DNA from: Coix lacryma-jobi var. lacryma-jobi
Lineage: Eukaryota > Streptophyta > Magnoliopsida > Poales > Poaceae
Assembly: GCA_009763385.1 (NCBI GenBank)
Contig: VDCT01000088.1
Span: 372,001 to 436,000, forward strand
Direction of reading: 5' to 3'
DNA length: 64,000 bases
How positions within the stretch are numbered: the first letter of the stretch is position 1; each line of letters starts with the position of its first letter. The position numbers and the translations under genes were made by a program. Shown piece by piece: positions 42,019 through 54,349 of the stretch. A model generated the notes under the pieces. The model was not told where the DNA came from, did not search any database, and saw only the letters and a program-made list of their open reading frames with translations.

Positions 42019-44701
42019 TCAATAAAAAGATATAGGGTGAGCATACGGGCCAACACTGGGGTTAGTGAAGTAAGGGGAATACCAGTGTTGGGCTGGCTGC
42101 TCAAAAGAACGGTTAGTGAAAAGACCATTCCTAGCACACCTATGAAGGAAGCGATCACCACGTTTAGAATAACGTGGTCCGTTGGGGAAGGAACGCTCAC
42201 CGCGATACTCAAAACACGGTGGGGGAAAGCGCTCAACTACAAAGCCACCGCCACGGGGTCCATGGCCTACAACAGCAGGCTCTCGCCGGGCACGATCTCT
42301 ACGAGGCCTAGGCCTAGGAACTTGAGGTACTACACCTCTAGGCCTAGCATCTCTCCTCGGAGCACTCCTCTGCCTAGGCCTGGGAACTTGAGGTTCTGAA
42401 CCTCTGGGCCTAGCTGCTCTCCTCTGAACATTCGACACATGTACATCATGGAAAGGATGGTACATGTCCGGGTTGTTCATCTCCCTAGCACGGCGCGCCT
42501 CTCTCTTGCGCCGAAAGCAGAACTCGCTCAAGTGTCCATCTCTCCCACAATGCTCACAATGGTACCTCACCGCTCTCAAAGGGTTTGTTGGTACACATGG
42601 TTGTGGGTGTGAATCACCTTGCCCTTCTGTGGCAAACACTCCTCCTGGATAGGTGGCATCGTATCAAGCTTGTTCTTCAAGTGATTGGGTTTGGGATGCC
42701 ACACTTGGTTCTTGGGTGGAGCTCTCGGAGGTTCTTCAAACACTCCGTCCTTGGTGTTAGGCTTGAGAGGCTCTTTGGGTGGAAGCTTGGTAAGTTTGGG
42801 AGTAGTGGTGGAGTTGGGCTTCTCACTCGGGTTCAGACCACTCGACTCTCCAATCTTCCCAAAAGCAGAAAGCTCAACACTCAGAGCAAAACCTACACCA
42901 GGACCTCCAGCAGCTCGCTTGAATTCGGAAATCATCATCCCGAGCTGCGGCTCACCACAAGACACCCATGACAAGATGGTCTGAAGGTATGTGTTTTCCT
43001 CCTCGGTTTGCATCTTGTCATGCTTCACATTTACAATCTCCATCTCCAAACCCTCACACAAAGCGCACCTAGTCACACAAGTGCTACCCGAGCTGGCCTC
43101 CTCAAGAGACACAATCTTGGCATTCTTTTCTGCCAACTCGGATTGCAAGACAGGACAAGTCTTGCACGCACCCAACAGCGAGGGTCTAGCCTTCCGCTCA
43201 TCCACCTCTCCTACCAACGCAACATACTTGCTTCTCAAAGTGAGAAGGTCAGTCATGTGCGTGGTGGACATCTCACACTCAACCTCCTCAGAAATGACCA
43301 CGGTGGACTTAGCAAACTCTAGCTCCATCACCGTGTCCTCGCACTTCTGCCTAAACTCCTTGCGCTCTCTAGCGGCATGCCTAAGCAGCTTATCCTGACT
43401 AAGCAAGGCGGCAGTAAGCTTCTCGACCTCAGCAGAAAGCTCATCATGGGTGAGGGATACCTGGGAGGTGTCGTCGTCGTCGTCGTTCCGAGGGAAGTTC
43501 ACCAGCTCGCCATCGACCTCCTTGCCGAGGCCATGGTGCAGAGGCCGTCATCGTCGGCGAAGAAGTAGAGACCGTTCAGCTTGTCCTCGATCCTCTTCTT
43601 CTTCTCGGACTCATCGTCGCTTGAGCAAGCGGAGTCGTCATCCGAGCCGTCGACGTCGCTGAGCGTGGCGAAGAACGCACGCTGCTCAGCTTGGGCCTTC
43701 TCCAAGTACTTCTTCTTGATGTACTCCTTATCGAAGCCGCCCCTCCGCTTGTGCCTCGCGGGGACGTACTTCTCCTTGCGCTTGCAGGAGTCGTACTTGT
43801 GCCAATGATCGCCCTTCCCAGATGAATGCTTCTTCTTGGGACAGTTGGCGATGAAGTGATCGGAGTCGCCGCACTCATAGCATCCTGAGCGTCCTCCTCC
43901 GCGGCGACGGTTCATGCGGTTGTTGTGGAACCGCGAGAACCGGTTGGCGAGCATTGCCAACTCGTCATCCCCCAAAGACTCCAGCTGGTCCTCTGTGACA
44001 GAAAAGAGAGAAGAAAGAGCAAAGCCTCCAGAGGGGTTAGCAGAAGAGCCAGAAACCAAAGCCATAGTCGGGCCAGAAGGATTCTCATAAGAAGCCCTCA
44101 CCATGGCATCAATCTCATAGGACTTGAGCTTACTGAAGAGCTCGTCGCACGTGAGGGTCTCATAGTTAGGTGATTCAATGATCGCCTGAACTTTGGAATC
44201 CCACATCGACCGATCAAGAGTATGCAAAAGCTTCAAAGCCCTCTCATGATCGTCGAAAGGCAACAGCTCCTTGTTAGCTCTCATCCTGTTGACAATCACC
44301 TGAAAGCGAGCGAATAAACTTTCTATGCTCTCGCCAGGCATATGTTGAAAGTTCTCATACTCTCGCTTGAACGACTCGTAGAGTCGGGTTTTGACTTGAG
44401 AGGTTCCCTCATGAAAGCGCATAAGGGTAGCCCAAATCTCCCGAGCCGTAGTGAGGTGAGAAACACGATCAAACTCACTCATGCTCAAGCATGAGAAAAG
44501 AGCATTACGTGCTCGGCTATTGGCATCGTGCTCATCGATCTGATGCTGAGTCACATGAGCAGCCAAGACAACGTAATCGGCAGAGTTGCAAATATCCCAA
44601 ATGGAAGCGCCCAAACTCTGCGGATAGGCCGACATGCGTATCTTCCAATACGCATAGATCGTCCCATCGAAAAACGGCGGTTTGCCCACGCCACGATCCA
44701 T
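42019..44701 (-). pseudogene. Element D gag, frameshifted
   Basis: ATG at 44701 (MDRGVGKPPFFDGTIYAYWK). The capsid/UBN2-like domain includes REIWATLMRFHEGTSQVKTR and ESLFARFQVIVNRM. Zinc knuckle CYECGDSDHFIANC sits near 43880-43840. An acidic Asp/Ser-rich stretch follows, then a frameshift near 43500-43535. Next comes a coiled-coil-like segment (SAEVEKLTAALLSQDKLLRH), a second frameshift near 42600, a second zinc knuckle CEHCGRDGHLSEFC and Arg/Pro-rich repeats. It loses frame again before the protease. Confidence 0.88.
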
Positions 44702-44750
44702 GTCGCCTTCTGTGGATCTGGAACCGGCTAAGGTGGAAGATCCTTAACCC

Positions 44751-44762
44751 GCTCCGATTCCA
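44751..44762 (-). promoter_or_regulatory. Primer binding site of D
   Basis: TGGAATCGGAGC on the minus strand, two bases inside the 5' LTR end. Two differences from the initiator tRNA-Met site TGGTATCAGAGC. Confidence 0.7.
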
Positions 44763-44764
44763 AT

Positions 44765-46712
44765 TGAAGGACCGAGAATGCTACCAGAAAGCGACCAGAG
44801 GGGGGGGGGTGAATGGGAGCTTCAAAATTCCTTTCGGAAACTTGTTACCACTGTCCCGTATATCAACCCCAAAGGCAAACCCTAGAGCTTGCTAGTGTCC
44901 ACGACCCTAGATGTAGGGTGGATGCTTCCAAGAAGCACAACGGGACACTACACAACTCTAGAAACTCAACGCAAAAGACGGAAACCAAATCCGACAATGG
45001 ACAAACAAACTGTAGACGAAAACGTGCAGAAGCAGTGCTGACCGGACTCTGCCTGCATCCGGTCCCAACCCACCGGACGCGTCCTGTCAAGCCAAATTAG
45101 TTTTGGACCCTTACTGTGTTGGACCAGACTCTGTGAAGCTGTGCGTCCGGTCACAGCCTGTGTGTCCCGTCAACTGACAAAACAACCGATGAACAGTGAA
45201 AGCTGTGCGTCCGGTCAGTGAGTGAACCAAGCGTCCGGTCAATCACGTGAAAAATCTCGCGCTCGGTTCAACGACCGGACTCACAGGGAGCGTCCGGTCG
45301 ATGAATATCCAGCGTCCGGTCACCCCGCGAAACGGCTGTTCGTCCACCGATTCGACTCGATCTCATCCAAAATGAAACCTCTAGGGTTCAAACTTGGTGA
45401 GTAGAGTCACAAGGAGGATAGTGAGCTATCTCTAAGAGATCATGGCTCGAACCTATATCCAAATCGATGAATCGAAGAATTTCGGGGGAAGGGAGAAAAA
45501 CTTAGCCCGAAACCAAAAATGATCGATCTCTTAGACCATGAGGTTAGAGGTGAATTCCTTCGGTGGAAAGAAGTGCCTCACGACCTAGGACAACTTGGTT
45601 CAAATGGATTTGCAAAAGATGAACCGAGCAAAGAGATCGAGCGACGGGAAAAATGTGGAGAAAAAGGATTCCGCGAAGAACACGAACAAAACGAGAATCA
45701 CAACCACGAATTGCAACCGTGTGGCTACCACGCGCTACAACAGTGAGATTACGGTCTCACTTCCTCAAAATCTCATGAACACAGAGGTATTGTTCTCTTC
45801 TCTGTGGATCTCAGGCTCGCTACAGTAGGGGAGTAGGACAGCAGGAAAACCTAGAAGCAAAAGAGCAAATGACTGAGATAGAAAGGGAGGAGGGCGTCTC
45901 CCTCTACTTAACCTATTCCTAATTCCTACTCTATTCCTATTCTACCCCTCTCTACTTATAGAGCGAACCAGCTAAACCCTAAGGTTATTCTGGACCAACT
46001 CGGTGGAAGGTGGATCTGACGGCCACGCTCGCACAACTCCTAGCGTTGCCTCGACGCAACCTCCCGATTGCCGCTACGTGCCATCCTCGCTCTGCACCCC
46101 CAGTTTTGTGGCCCAAACCGCGTAACCAGCCTTTTCTAGCCAACCCCCGGTTTTGAGGCCCAAACCGGGAAACCAACCCACCAGCATCTGAGTTTTGAGG
46201 CCCAAACTCAGCAAACCCGCAGCGCCCAGGTTTTGAGGCCCAAACCTGGAAACCGTCCTCAGCCTGAGTTTTGTGGCCAAACTCGGAAACCCTCAGCACC
46301 CAGGTTTTGAGGCCCAAACCTGGAAACCATCCACCCGATGGTTTTTCCCTGGCTCTACCACCAAACCGACGCCGTAGATGGGATGCACCACCCGTGCACC
46401 CCGTCCACCGACACGTGTCCCTAAGTCCACGACTCAGGCAACACATGACCGCAAGTCTTCGCTCGTCGCTGTCCCAGGCTGCCAGCCACCACAGCTGATC
46501 CTCGGGCCACCGGTCCCTCAGTCCAAGCCTCACGTCTGCCCTTCGCCACTCTCGGTCCATCGGCACGACACGTCTCTACTTGACCTTCACCTTGCCTCTG
46601 ATCACTGTATCCGTGCTCGACACCTGCACAACACAAGCCAAAGAACATGTGCATCATCCCAGTTGACAATCACTCATCACTCAGAGACTCGGCATACACC
46701 CATGTATCCGCA
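44765..46712 (-). repeat. Element D 5' LTR (right)
   Basis: 1948 bp, near-identical to the left LTR by eye, including both palindrome arrays. It ends TATCCGCA at 46712 against ACTAT. Confidence 0.93.
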
Positions 46713-46717
46713 ACTAT

Positions 46718-47553
46718 TGTCTCTATGCTTGATATGATCTAGTGGTAACATATAACATGTTTATGGGCTTGCAATCCTAGTGTTTAATCTAGAGAATGAG
46801 CAATGGAATGTTTAACCAACGTGAGTAAGATAACCATAGCAAAATGTGTGAAGAAGCTTACTCTCGAGCAAACCGTGTTAAATATCTCATGCAAATGATC
46901 TAGATTGAACCAAATGAGAAAGAACTAACTCTCTCCTAAACAATTTGAACCTTTTTATGCAAACCTTTTGTGGAAATAGATATCAAAGGGGGAGAGAGAA
47001 GAACGTCACAAAGATCAAAACTTTGAAAATGATTTTTGAGCACACAAATAGGGGGAGCAAGCTCATGAACTTGGTTGTTGCTTTTTGATTTGTGCATGTT
47101 CATATGCTTGCTTGCATTGCACAAGTTCTTAACTTGATATTCATGCTTATGTGGTGTATGCTAGAAATAAATTTTGAATGATCATTTGCAAACTAGCATG
47201 CATAGGTGGTAGCTAGATGTAACTTGTTCTTATAAGTGGTACTAGAGCCTTTCATATAATGTTGATCTCATGAGGTATCTAGTGTTTTTGTAAAGTCTAG
47301 CTAACCATGGTGCTAAGGATGGTACACATTGGCAACTCCGATTGGTTTCACGCTTCAAAGGTCCATTCTTTACACCTTAGCATCATTTGATAGTATTACT
47401 CTCCCACATTTTGTATCTATGCATATGTGCTGAACTTGAACCAAACACTATAGCACATATGTAGGGGGAGCTAATACTAACAAAGAGGTGACTCAAATTT
47501 TCAAATACATATCTTTGTGAAAGGTTGTCATCAATTACCAAAAAGGGGGAGAT
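46718..47553 (+). other. Element C region after pol, second part with repeated polypurine tracts
   Basis: Continues from 35320. Plus-strand polypurine tracts are at about 46986-46996, 47052-47062, 47462-47471 and, next to the 3' LTR, 47541-47553 (aaaagggggagat). Homologous in inverse orientation to N at 8008-8905. Confidence 0.75.
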
Positions 47554-49316
47554 TGAAAGTCCCTGTTTGGTTTTGGATAATTGATGTCACCTAGAGTACT
47601 AACCTTTGTCATGAAGTGTTCATAAGCTAGGTTGGTACACACCAAGTGTGGGAGTTAGATGATGACCAAAAGATGGATCAAGTGCTCCACATTTGGAAAG
47701 AGAAGAAGAGAAAAGCAAAACCCTATGGAGATCAAGGAAAAGGTATTAATAGGGATTTTGTTTTTGGCACTCAAGACACCATAGAGGGTGTGAGCGTGTT
47801 TAGGATCGATAGCCGTACTATTAAGAGGGGACTATCTCAGTGATTGCGGTTATCAAGTGCCACTAGGTGAATTCATACACGCATATGCATTAGGACCTAG
47901 TGTGCTAACCTCTAATCCTTTGAAAATGTTTGGAAAATGCTAACACACATGCACAAGGTGTTGTACACTTGGTGGTGTTGGCACATTTGCAAAGGAGAAG
48001 AAACCGGAGTAGAAAACGTGTTTTTCAGGCGTGACCGGACGCTGGAACAGCGACCGGACGCTATTGAAATGTGCGTCCGGTCACTAGTGAAACAGCGACC
48101 GGACTCTGTGAAAACAAACGACCGGACTCGCCTGTACCACTGTTCACGAGAGGCAACGGTTGAATTGAAGAGATCGGACGCATAGTGAGTCCGGTCAATA
48201 GTGACCGGACGCGTCCGGTCGATGAAAATCGTCTCTGGAACCTTTCTGTTCGCGACCGGACGCTGAGTGAAACAATGACCGGACGCTAGTGAAACAAGAG
48301 TTCGGTCACTACCTAAACAACGACCGGACGCTACTGAAGCAATGACCGGACGCGTCAGGTCAGTACAAAAAGTGCCCAGTGAAGGGGTAACGGCTCTATT
48401 TGTTTGAGGGGGTATATAAATGTGAGTTGGCCGGCTTTGGGAGGTCTATCTTGGCACTCTAACATCTTGGACATCCCTTTGAGCTAAACATACTCCCTCC
48501 CACTCATCTCCTTGCTTGATAGCGCGAATCAAAGTGAGATTGAGTGATTCCAAGTGCATTTGCTTTTGTGTTTGCATCTAGTGGCACTTGGGGATCGTTG
48601 TTGCTGCGGTTTTCTCGTTACTCTTGGTGGTTGCCGCCACCTAGACGGCTTGGAGCAGCGGAGGATCATTGGCACGAGTTGGTGATTGTTCGCGGCCATC
48701 TCGCGGTGATTTGTGAGGGGTATTGTGCCTTCCTCGGCGAAGAGCCAAAAGGTAACTCTAGTAAATTGCGCGTGTCATTGAGTTACCTCCATTTGTGGGT
48801 CAGTTCTTGTGGCGCTCAAGTGTTGAGCTAGGTTTGTGAACACCTATTAGCCACCGAACCACCAAATGGTTGGTTGACACAACGGGGAGTAGCGGGCCGA
48901 CAAGCACGTGAACCTCGGGAGAAAATCATTGTGTCTCTTGCCTCTTTGGACATCTCCCGGAGTTTCTTGGTATTCATATTGTGATTGATCATCTCTTCCC
49001 AGTGTTGGTATATCTCTCTACCACTTGAATTACATTCCTTACTTCTTGTGTTTTGGTAGTTTATCTTGCTAGTGATTAGCTCTCTAGTTCATTGTATTTA
49101 GTTCTTGCTAGCTCACTAGAATAGAGAGTAGTGACATAGATATTGTGTGCCATAGTGACTCTAGTTTACTAGAATTGTTTGGATAGGTGGCTTGCAACAC
49201 TTAGTAGAGCTAGAGCAAAAAGCTTCGCTTTGTAATTGTCTAACAAGTCTCTCTAAGTGTTTTGTACAAATTTTATTAGGCTATTCACCCCCCCTCTAGC
49301 CATTTGGGACCTTTCA
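47554..49316 (+). repeat. Element C 3' LTR
   Basis: 1763 bp, TGAAAGTCCC to GGACCTTTCA, followed by CCTTG. The palindrome array is at 48033-48362 and the TATA-like box at about 48413-48422. Scattered single-base differences from the 5' LTR. Confidence 0.95.
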
Positions 49317-51239
49317 CCTTGGGAGGTTCATCAAGGATGCCATCCTTGGTGATAGGCTTGGGAGGTTCAGGTGGGATGATCTTGGTAAGCTTAGGGATAG
49401 CGGATGGCTTCTCACTAGGGCTCACTCCACTAAACTCACCGATCTTGCCAAAGATGCTAGCGCCCTTCCCACCTGAAGCAAAGCCTACTCCCGAGCAATC
49501 AGTTCCCCTCTTGTACTGACTGATCATCATGCCCAACTGCGGCTCACTGCATGACACCCAACTCAGAATGGACCGAAGGTATGTGTTTTCCTCCCCGGTT
49601 TGCATCCTGTCATGCCGACAGTTGGCAATCTCAAGCTCCATCCCCACGCATCGCTCACATGGAGCGGACAAGGTGCTAACTGAACTGGCCTTCATGGCTT
49701 CAACAAACTTGGCATTAACTTCTGCCAATTCATTTCGCAAGCTAGGACAAAGCTTGCATGCACCCAGCAAAGAAAGCCTCGCCTTCACTTCCTCCAACTA
49801 CTTCTTCATGGAGGCACACTCATGACACTCACCCACCAAGTCTAGCCTACCCTTCAGCTCATCATACACCTCAATCAAAGAGGCATACTTGGTTTGTAGG
49901 GTGGAAAAGTTTGCCATGTGTGTGGTGCATTCATCGCACTCCTCCTCATCAGTCACCCTCACTTCAGACTTAGCAAACTCAAGCTCCTTAAGCACCTTCT
50001 TCATCTTTGCCTTAAACTCACCGCGCTCTTGGTTAACTTGCGTGAGTCTCTTCTCCAAAGCAAGAACTAACTCCACAAAGCTATCGCGCTCATCAGTGAG
50101 ACGATCGACAAGAGAGGAATTTGATACCTTAGAAGCGTTGTCGTCGTCGTCATCGCTGTTGGCATCGTCGGCGCCCTTCGCCTGGCACTTGTCGTCCTCT
50201 TCGTCCATGGCCATGGTGCATAAGCCCTTGGAGGAGTTGCCGAAGAAGCAGAGTCCGTTGAAGCGATCTTCCGTCTTGTGCTTGGACCCGTCGTCGCTGG
50301 AGTCGCTGTCGGAGGTCTTGTCTTCCTCGCCTTTGGAAGCGAAGAGGACACGCCGACCGACGTCGAAAGCCCTCTCCAAGTCCTCCCGACAAAAACTGTC
50401 CTTGTTCTTCTTCTTCTCGGTCTTGTACTCTGGCTTGCCCTTGCGCCTGGAGTTGTGATTCTTGCCGGAAAACTTCTTGTTGTTCTTGGGACAGTTCGCC
50501 ATGAAGTGGTCTAGATCACCACACTTGTAGCAGCCCTCGCGTGCGCCACCACGCTGGCGATTCATGCGGTTGTTCTGGAACCGCGAGAACCGGGTGATGA
50601 CGAGGGCGAGTTCGTCGTCTCCAAACGCCTCAAACCACTCCTCCGTGACTGTAAGCAAAGAAGACAAAGAAAATAGAGGAGGTGAAGCGTCAGCAGATAA
50701 AGTCGATCCACCCATGCCTGAGACCAAAGCCATGGAATGTGAAGATGGGTTCTTCAGCTTGGCCTGAGTCAGATGATCGATCTCGGTGGACTTGAGCTTG
50801 CTGAACAGCTCGTCCATGGTGAGGGTGTCATAGGATGGAGACTCTATGATGGTCGACACCTTCACCTCCCATACCCTCCGATCCAGGGCGTATAGTAACT
50901 TGAGCGCCCTCTCATGATCGTCATAGGGTAGATTAGCCCGATTGGCACGCATCTTGTTCACAATCGTTTGAAACGAGCGAACAAGACGCCAATCGTCTCT
51001 CCCTCCAACTGAACAAAGTTCTCGTACTCGCGCTTGTACGTTTCGAAGAGTCTGGTCTTGACATGGGTGGTCCCCTCGTGATAGCTTTGAAGCTTCACCC
51101 AGATCTCTCGTGTCGTCTCAAGCTCAGAGACACGTTCGAACTCAAGAAGGGAGATGCTGGCCAAAAGAGCATTACGAGCCTTGGAATTGGCCTCGTGCTG
51201 GTCAATCTGGATCTGACCCACACGAGCCGCAAGGACTAC
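49317..51239 (-). pseudogene. Element B gag, N-terminal and central part
   Basis: The N-terminus is missing; the readable part begins near ARVGQIQIDQHEANSKARNAL, about 45 codons inside D's gag. The capsid domain continues (REIWVKLQSYHEGTTHVKTR) with a frameshift near 50965. It then runs NKMRANRANLPYDDHERALK, zinc knuckle CYKCGDLDHFMANC and an acidic region, with an in-frame TAG at 49798, then KPITKDGILDEPPK up to the C insertion. It continues at 28091 after C. Confidence 0.85.
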
Positions 51240-51296
51240 GTACTCAGCATTCTCGCATATCTCCCAGACAGAAGATCTCGCATTCTCGCAAGGACT
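51240..51296. other. Deletion junction with filler DNA at B 5' LTR/primer site
   Basis: Where a primer site, gag start and the LTR terminus TGAAGG should be, the sequence contains second copies of two nearby phrases: cattctcgca (about 51248-51257 and 51281-51290) and cgcaaggactac (about 51233-51244 and 51287-51298). The junction runs straight into LTR position 7. Confidence 0.75.
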
Positions 51297-53342
51297 ACCG
51301 GATTAGCGACCAGAGGGGGGGTGAATGGGAGCCTCAAATTCAACTCGTGAATTGTATGGCCCTTGTCCCGGAAAATCACCCCAAAAGCTAAGACTCAAAA
51401 TGACCAAGGAGTTCACGACCTACAAGTAGGTGGATACCCTAGGAGATGTCCTAGTGGTACAGCAGAACCCCCGGAGAAACACCAAAACCAACTGCCAAAG
51501 CCTCGGAGCAAAACTGCACAAGCTGCAGATTCGCCGACTGTCCGGGGTCAGAGTCCCGGACTGTCCGGTGAAGGCCGGACTGTCCGCCACTGGAAGTCCG
51601 GACTGTCCGCCGGCAACCGAGTCCCAAATAGACTGTTCTGAAATAGTTCTGGACTAGTCCCGGACTGTCTGCGAGTTTGTACTGCGGACTATCCGCCGTT
51701 CACAAAACAGAGAACAGTGTCGCGCTGGGCTGTTGTGATCCTGCTGAGTCCCGAGTCCCGGACTGTCCGCCGCCGGGGGCGCGGACTGTCCGTGGATGAA
51801 GAGAGAGCAGGAAAACTATTCGGGACAAAAGGCAATTCGATCGAAACTTCACCAAATCAAAAGAGACTTCGATCAAACTCTCCCCAAGTGTTCCTCTACG
51901 TATTAGGGTGCTCATCCTAAGAAATCATCGCACCAAACCAAGTCTATCAAGAGAAATCCGAGGATCACCAAAAAGGGGGAAAGAACGAAGAACGAACGCG
52001 AAATCAACCCGATCTATGGATTTGTGACGTTAGGAGAGAATTCCTTCAGTAGAAAGAAGGAGCTCACGACCAAGAACAAATTGATTCAAGTGGAATCGAA
52101 AATCATCTCACGGAGAGGGAGAACACGGTAAATCCCCGGGAGATGAAAAAACAAAACGTGAAGAACACAAAACACAAGACACGATTCGATTTCAGCCGAA
52201 ATTCCTCCACACGAGGAGACAACGAGAATACGGTCTCGTTTCCTCAAAAGATCCAAATACACAGAGGTATGATTCCCGTCTCTGCGGATCGCTAGCAGCG
52301 AGGTATGATTAGAACCTAAGCGAGGGCTAGAGAGAGAGAGCTCAGGAACAAATGACTGCTAGGATGGAGAGAGAGGAGGGGTGCCTATCTTATTTATAGC
52401 CTAATACAATAATCCCCTTCTACTCCTAGATACAAGAGCGAAGCGGCCAACCCTAGGGGTATCCCGGTCCAACTCTGCTTGTTGATGATCCGACGGCCAC
52501 GCGCCCATATCATCCTTAGCTTCGCCTAGACGCAAGCCTCAGGATGCCGCCACGTGCCGCCCCGTCGACCGCCGTGCCTACCTCGCGAATAGCTGCGCCG
52601 CTGTGCCAGCCTCTTCACGCCGCCACGCGTCGACCGTCCTTTTTGCGGACCTCCCCCTGGTTTTGAGGCCGAAACCGGGAAACCTGGTCCTTCCCCCGGT
52701 TTTGAGGCTGAAACCGGGAAACCTATCCTCTAGCTGAGTTTTGTGGCCCAAACTCAGAAACCCGTGCACCCAGGTTTCGAGGCCCAAACCTAGAAACTGT
52801 CCACGCCGAGTTTTGAGGCCCAAACTCGGAAACCGGCCACCCCGAGTTTTGAGGCCCAAACTCAGAAACCGTCGACGGTAGCTTTTCGAGGCTCAGCTAC
52901 CGAACCCGCGCCGTAGACGGGATGTGGTTCGCACACCCCGAGTTCCAGCACCGATGCCGGAGCATGTCTAGCCTCCACGCCGGGCACAGTGCATTCGCCA
53001 TCCTTCTCGGCTTCCCGCCAAGTGTCACGATGCCATCACCTTCCTCCCGACTCAGCCGATGCACCGCACATCCCCATGTGCTCTTGCTTGTCAACGCCAC
53101 GTGCCAGCTACCACAGCTGGTCCTCAGGTCTCCTGGTCCGTCGGTCCAAGCTCCACGTCCGCCCTTCACCACTCCCGATCCGTCGGCACGGCACGTCCCT
53201 ACTTGACCTTCACCTCACCTTCGACCACTGTCCGAGCTCCGCACCTGCACATCAACACAGCCAAGAGACATGTTGCCCGTTGATCGATCACTCATCACTC
53301 AGGAAGGGAACCACAAGGGCACATATCAACCTTGTGTTCTCA
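51297..53342 (-). repeat. Element B 5' LTR (right), terminal six bases lost
   Basis: About 2046 bp. Collinear with the left LTR from its seventh base; ends TTCTCA at 53342. Contains the CGGACTGTCCG array (51533-51796), TATA-like box 52390-52399 and GTTTTGAGGCCCAAAC array (52658-52880). Confidence 0.9.
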
Positions 53343-54349
53343 ATATTGTCGATAGAGTGAAAGTATGCTTTAAAGAGTGTTGATCTAATAACTTAGCAAC
53401 AAGCAAACATGCTAGCAAAGGCTCAAACTGATCATAGAATACAAAATATGAACATGTAAGCTTAGTTAGTAGTTTTTAGCCATTCAGAAAGGGGGTTTCA
53501 CCATCAAAATAGCACTGACCATGTATAGACAAAAATTCAAACAAATGCTAAACATGTATACAAGGTGAACAACCCCTAGCAAAGTTCAATCATCATGCTA
53601 TAGAATGAAGCATAGACTTGTGTTTTTCAAATTTTATCGGAGATATGCAGCGGTTATTAACACAAGTTCAAATTTAGCATATGATTGCGAGAGGTTGAAA
53701 GCTTGTCATTGCCTAACTTTTCAACCGAGCTAAGCATATGCATATGCAATCAGAAGCTTGAAGCATCGGTTTCGGTCTTACACTACACGGCTCAAATTTA
53801 ACTCTATGAGCAATGAGGAACTGTCTTGATATCGTGATGTGCTGACAAAGCAATCCCATCTCGATCTTTTCAAGTTCACTTAGACTTGGTTCAGATTTTG
53901 CAAAATATGAACATACCAAGCAAGTGAATGACTCAGAACTAGAGACATAGCAAACTAGCATATATGAAATAGCACAAGTGACTTCAACACATTCTAAACA
54001 TGCTAGTTGCCAATCTCAATGGTGAACATGTATCAAGTTTTATGTTCATTAAGCATATTCACCATTTGTAAAAATAGCTTAGCTCACAACATGTATCAGT
54101 GATCAAAGAGAGCCTAAGCTACAAGCATCATCATATTGCATCGAAGCAAAACTATTCAGAGCATAAGTTCATTCTAAAGATTATAGACATGAAGCTCGAA
54201 AATGCAAAGTGCACATGATGAGATGTATGCAAAAGTCAGTTTAGCAGAAAAACTAGACTTAGAGTATCAAAGCAAAAACAAATTAGACCAAAACAAAAGG
54301 GTATCAGAAAAGTCAGTCTATGATACAACAAGCAAGGTGCTTCCCCCAT
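53343..54349 (-). other. Element O region after pol, part next to pol
   Basis: Continues 20401 after B. Noncoding and collinear with B 23203-24184 and D 37860-38821 (for example agtgaaag, then ctagcaaaggctcaaactgatca). Confidence 0.65.

Larger units (their letters stand above)
35321..46712 (-). mobile_element. Element D: Sirevirus-like Ty1/copia element, innermost of the C nest
   Basis: LTRs 35321-37269 and 44765-46712 (TGAAGGACCGAGAATGC to TATCCGCA) are flanked by a perfect ACTAT duplication at 35316-35320 and 46713-46717. The element is 11.4 kb, minus strand, complete in structure, with gag frameshifts and three in-frame stops in pol. Inserted in C's region after pol. Confidence 0.95.
28097..49316 (+). 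mobile_element. Element C: best-preserved Sirevirus-like Ty1/copia element, interrupted by element D
   Basis: LTRs 28097-29857 and 47554-49316 (TGAAAGTCCC to GGACCTTTCA) are flanked by a perfect CCTTG duplication at 28092-28096 and 49317-49321. C is inserted in B gag. The coding strand is plus: primer site, gag, pol, region after pol, polypurine tract, 3' LTR. Without D and its duplication the element is about 9.8 kb, a normal Sirevirus length. Pol is uninterrupted over about 1054 codons. Gag has a single in-frame TAA and is not in the same frame as pol. Confidence 0.95.
20402..53342 (-). mobile_element. Element B: Sirevirus-like Ty1/copia element, interrupted by element C
   Basis: Left LTR 20402-22445 and right LTR 51297-53342 bracket a minus-strand gag-pol. 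After subtracting C with its duplication, B is about 11.7 kb. The flanks are ATATA (20397-20401) and ATATT (53343-53347), a one-mismatch duplication; joining the flanks restores O's sequence, as judged from the collinear B copy near 23195. Gag is split by C at CCTTG. The 5' LTR start, the primer site and the gag N-terminus have been lost in a deletion filled with local sequence. Pol carries several frameshifts. Confidence 0.92.
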
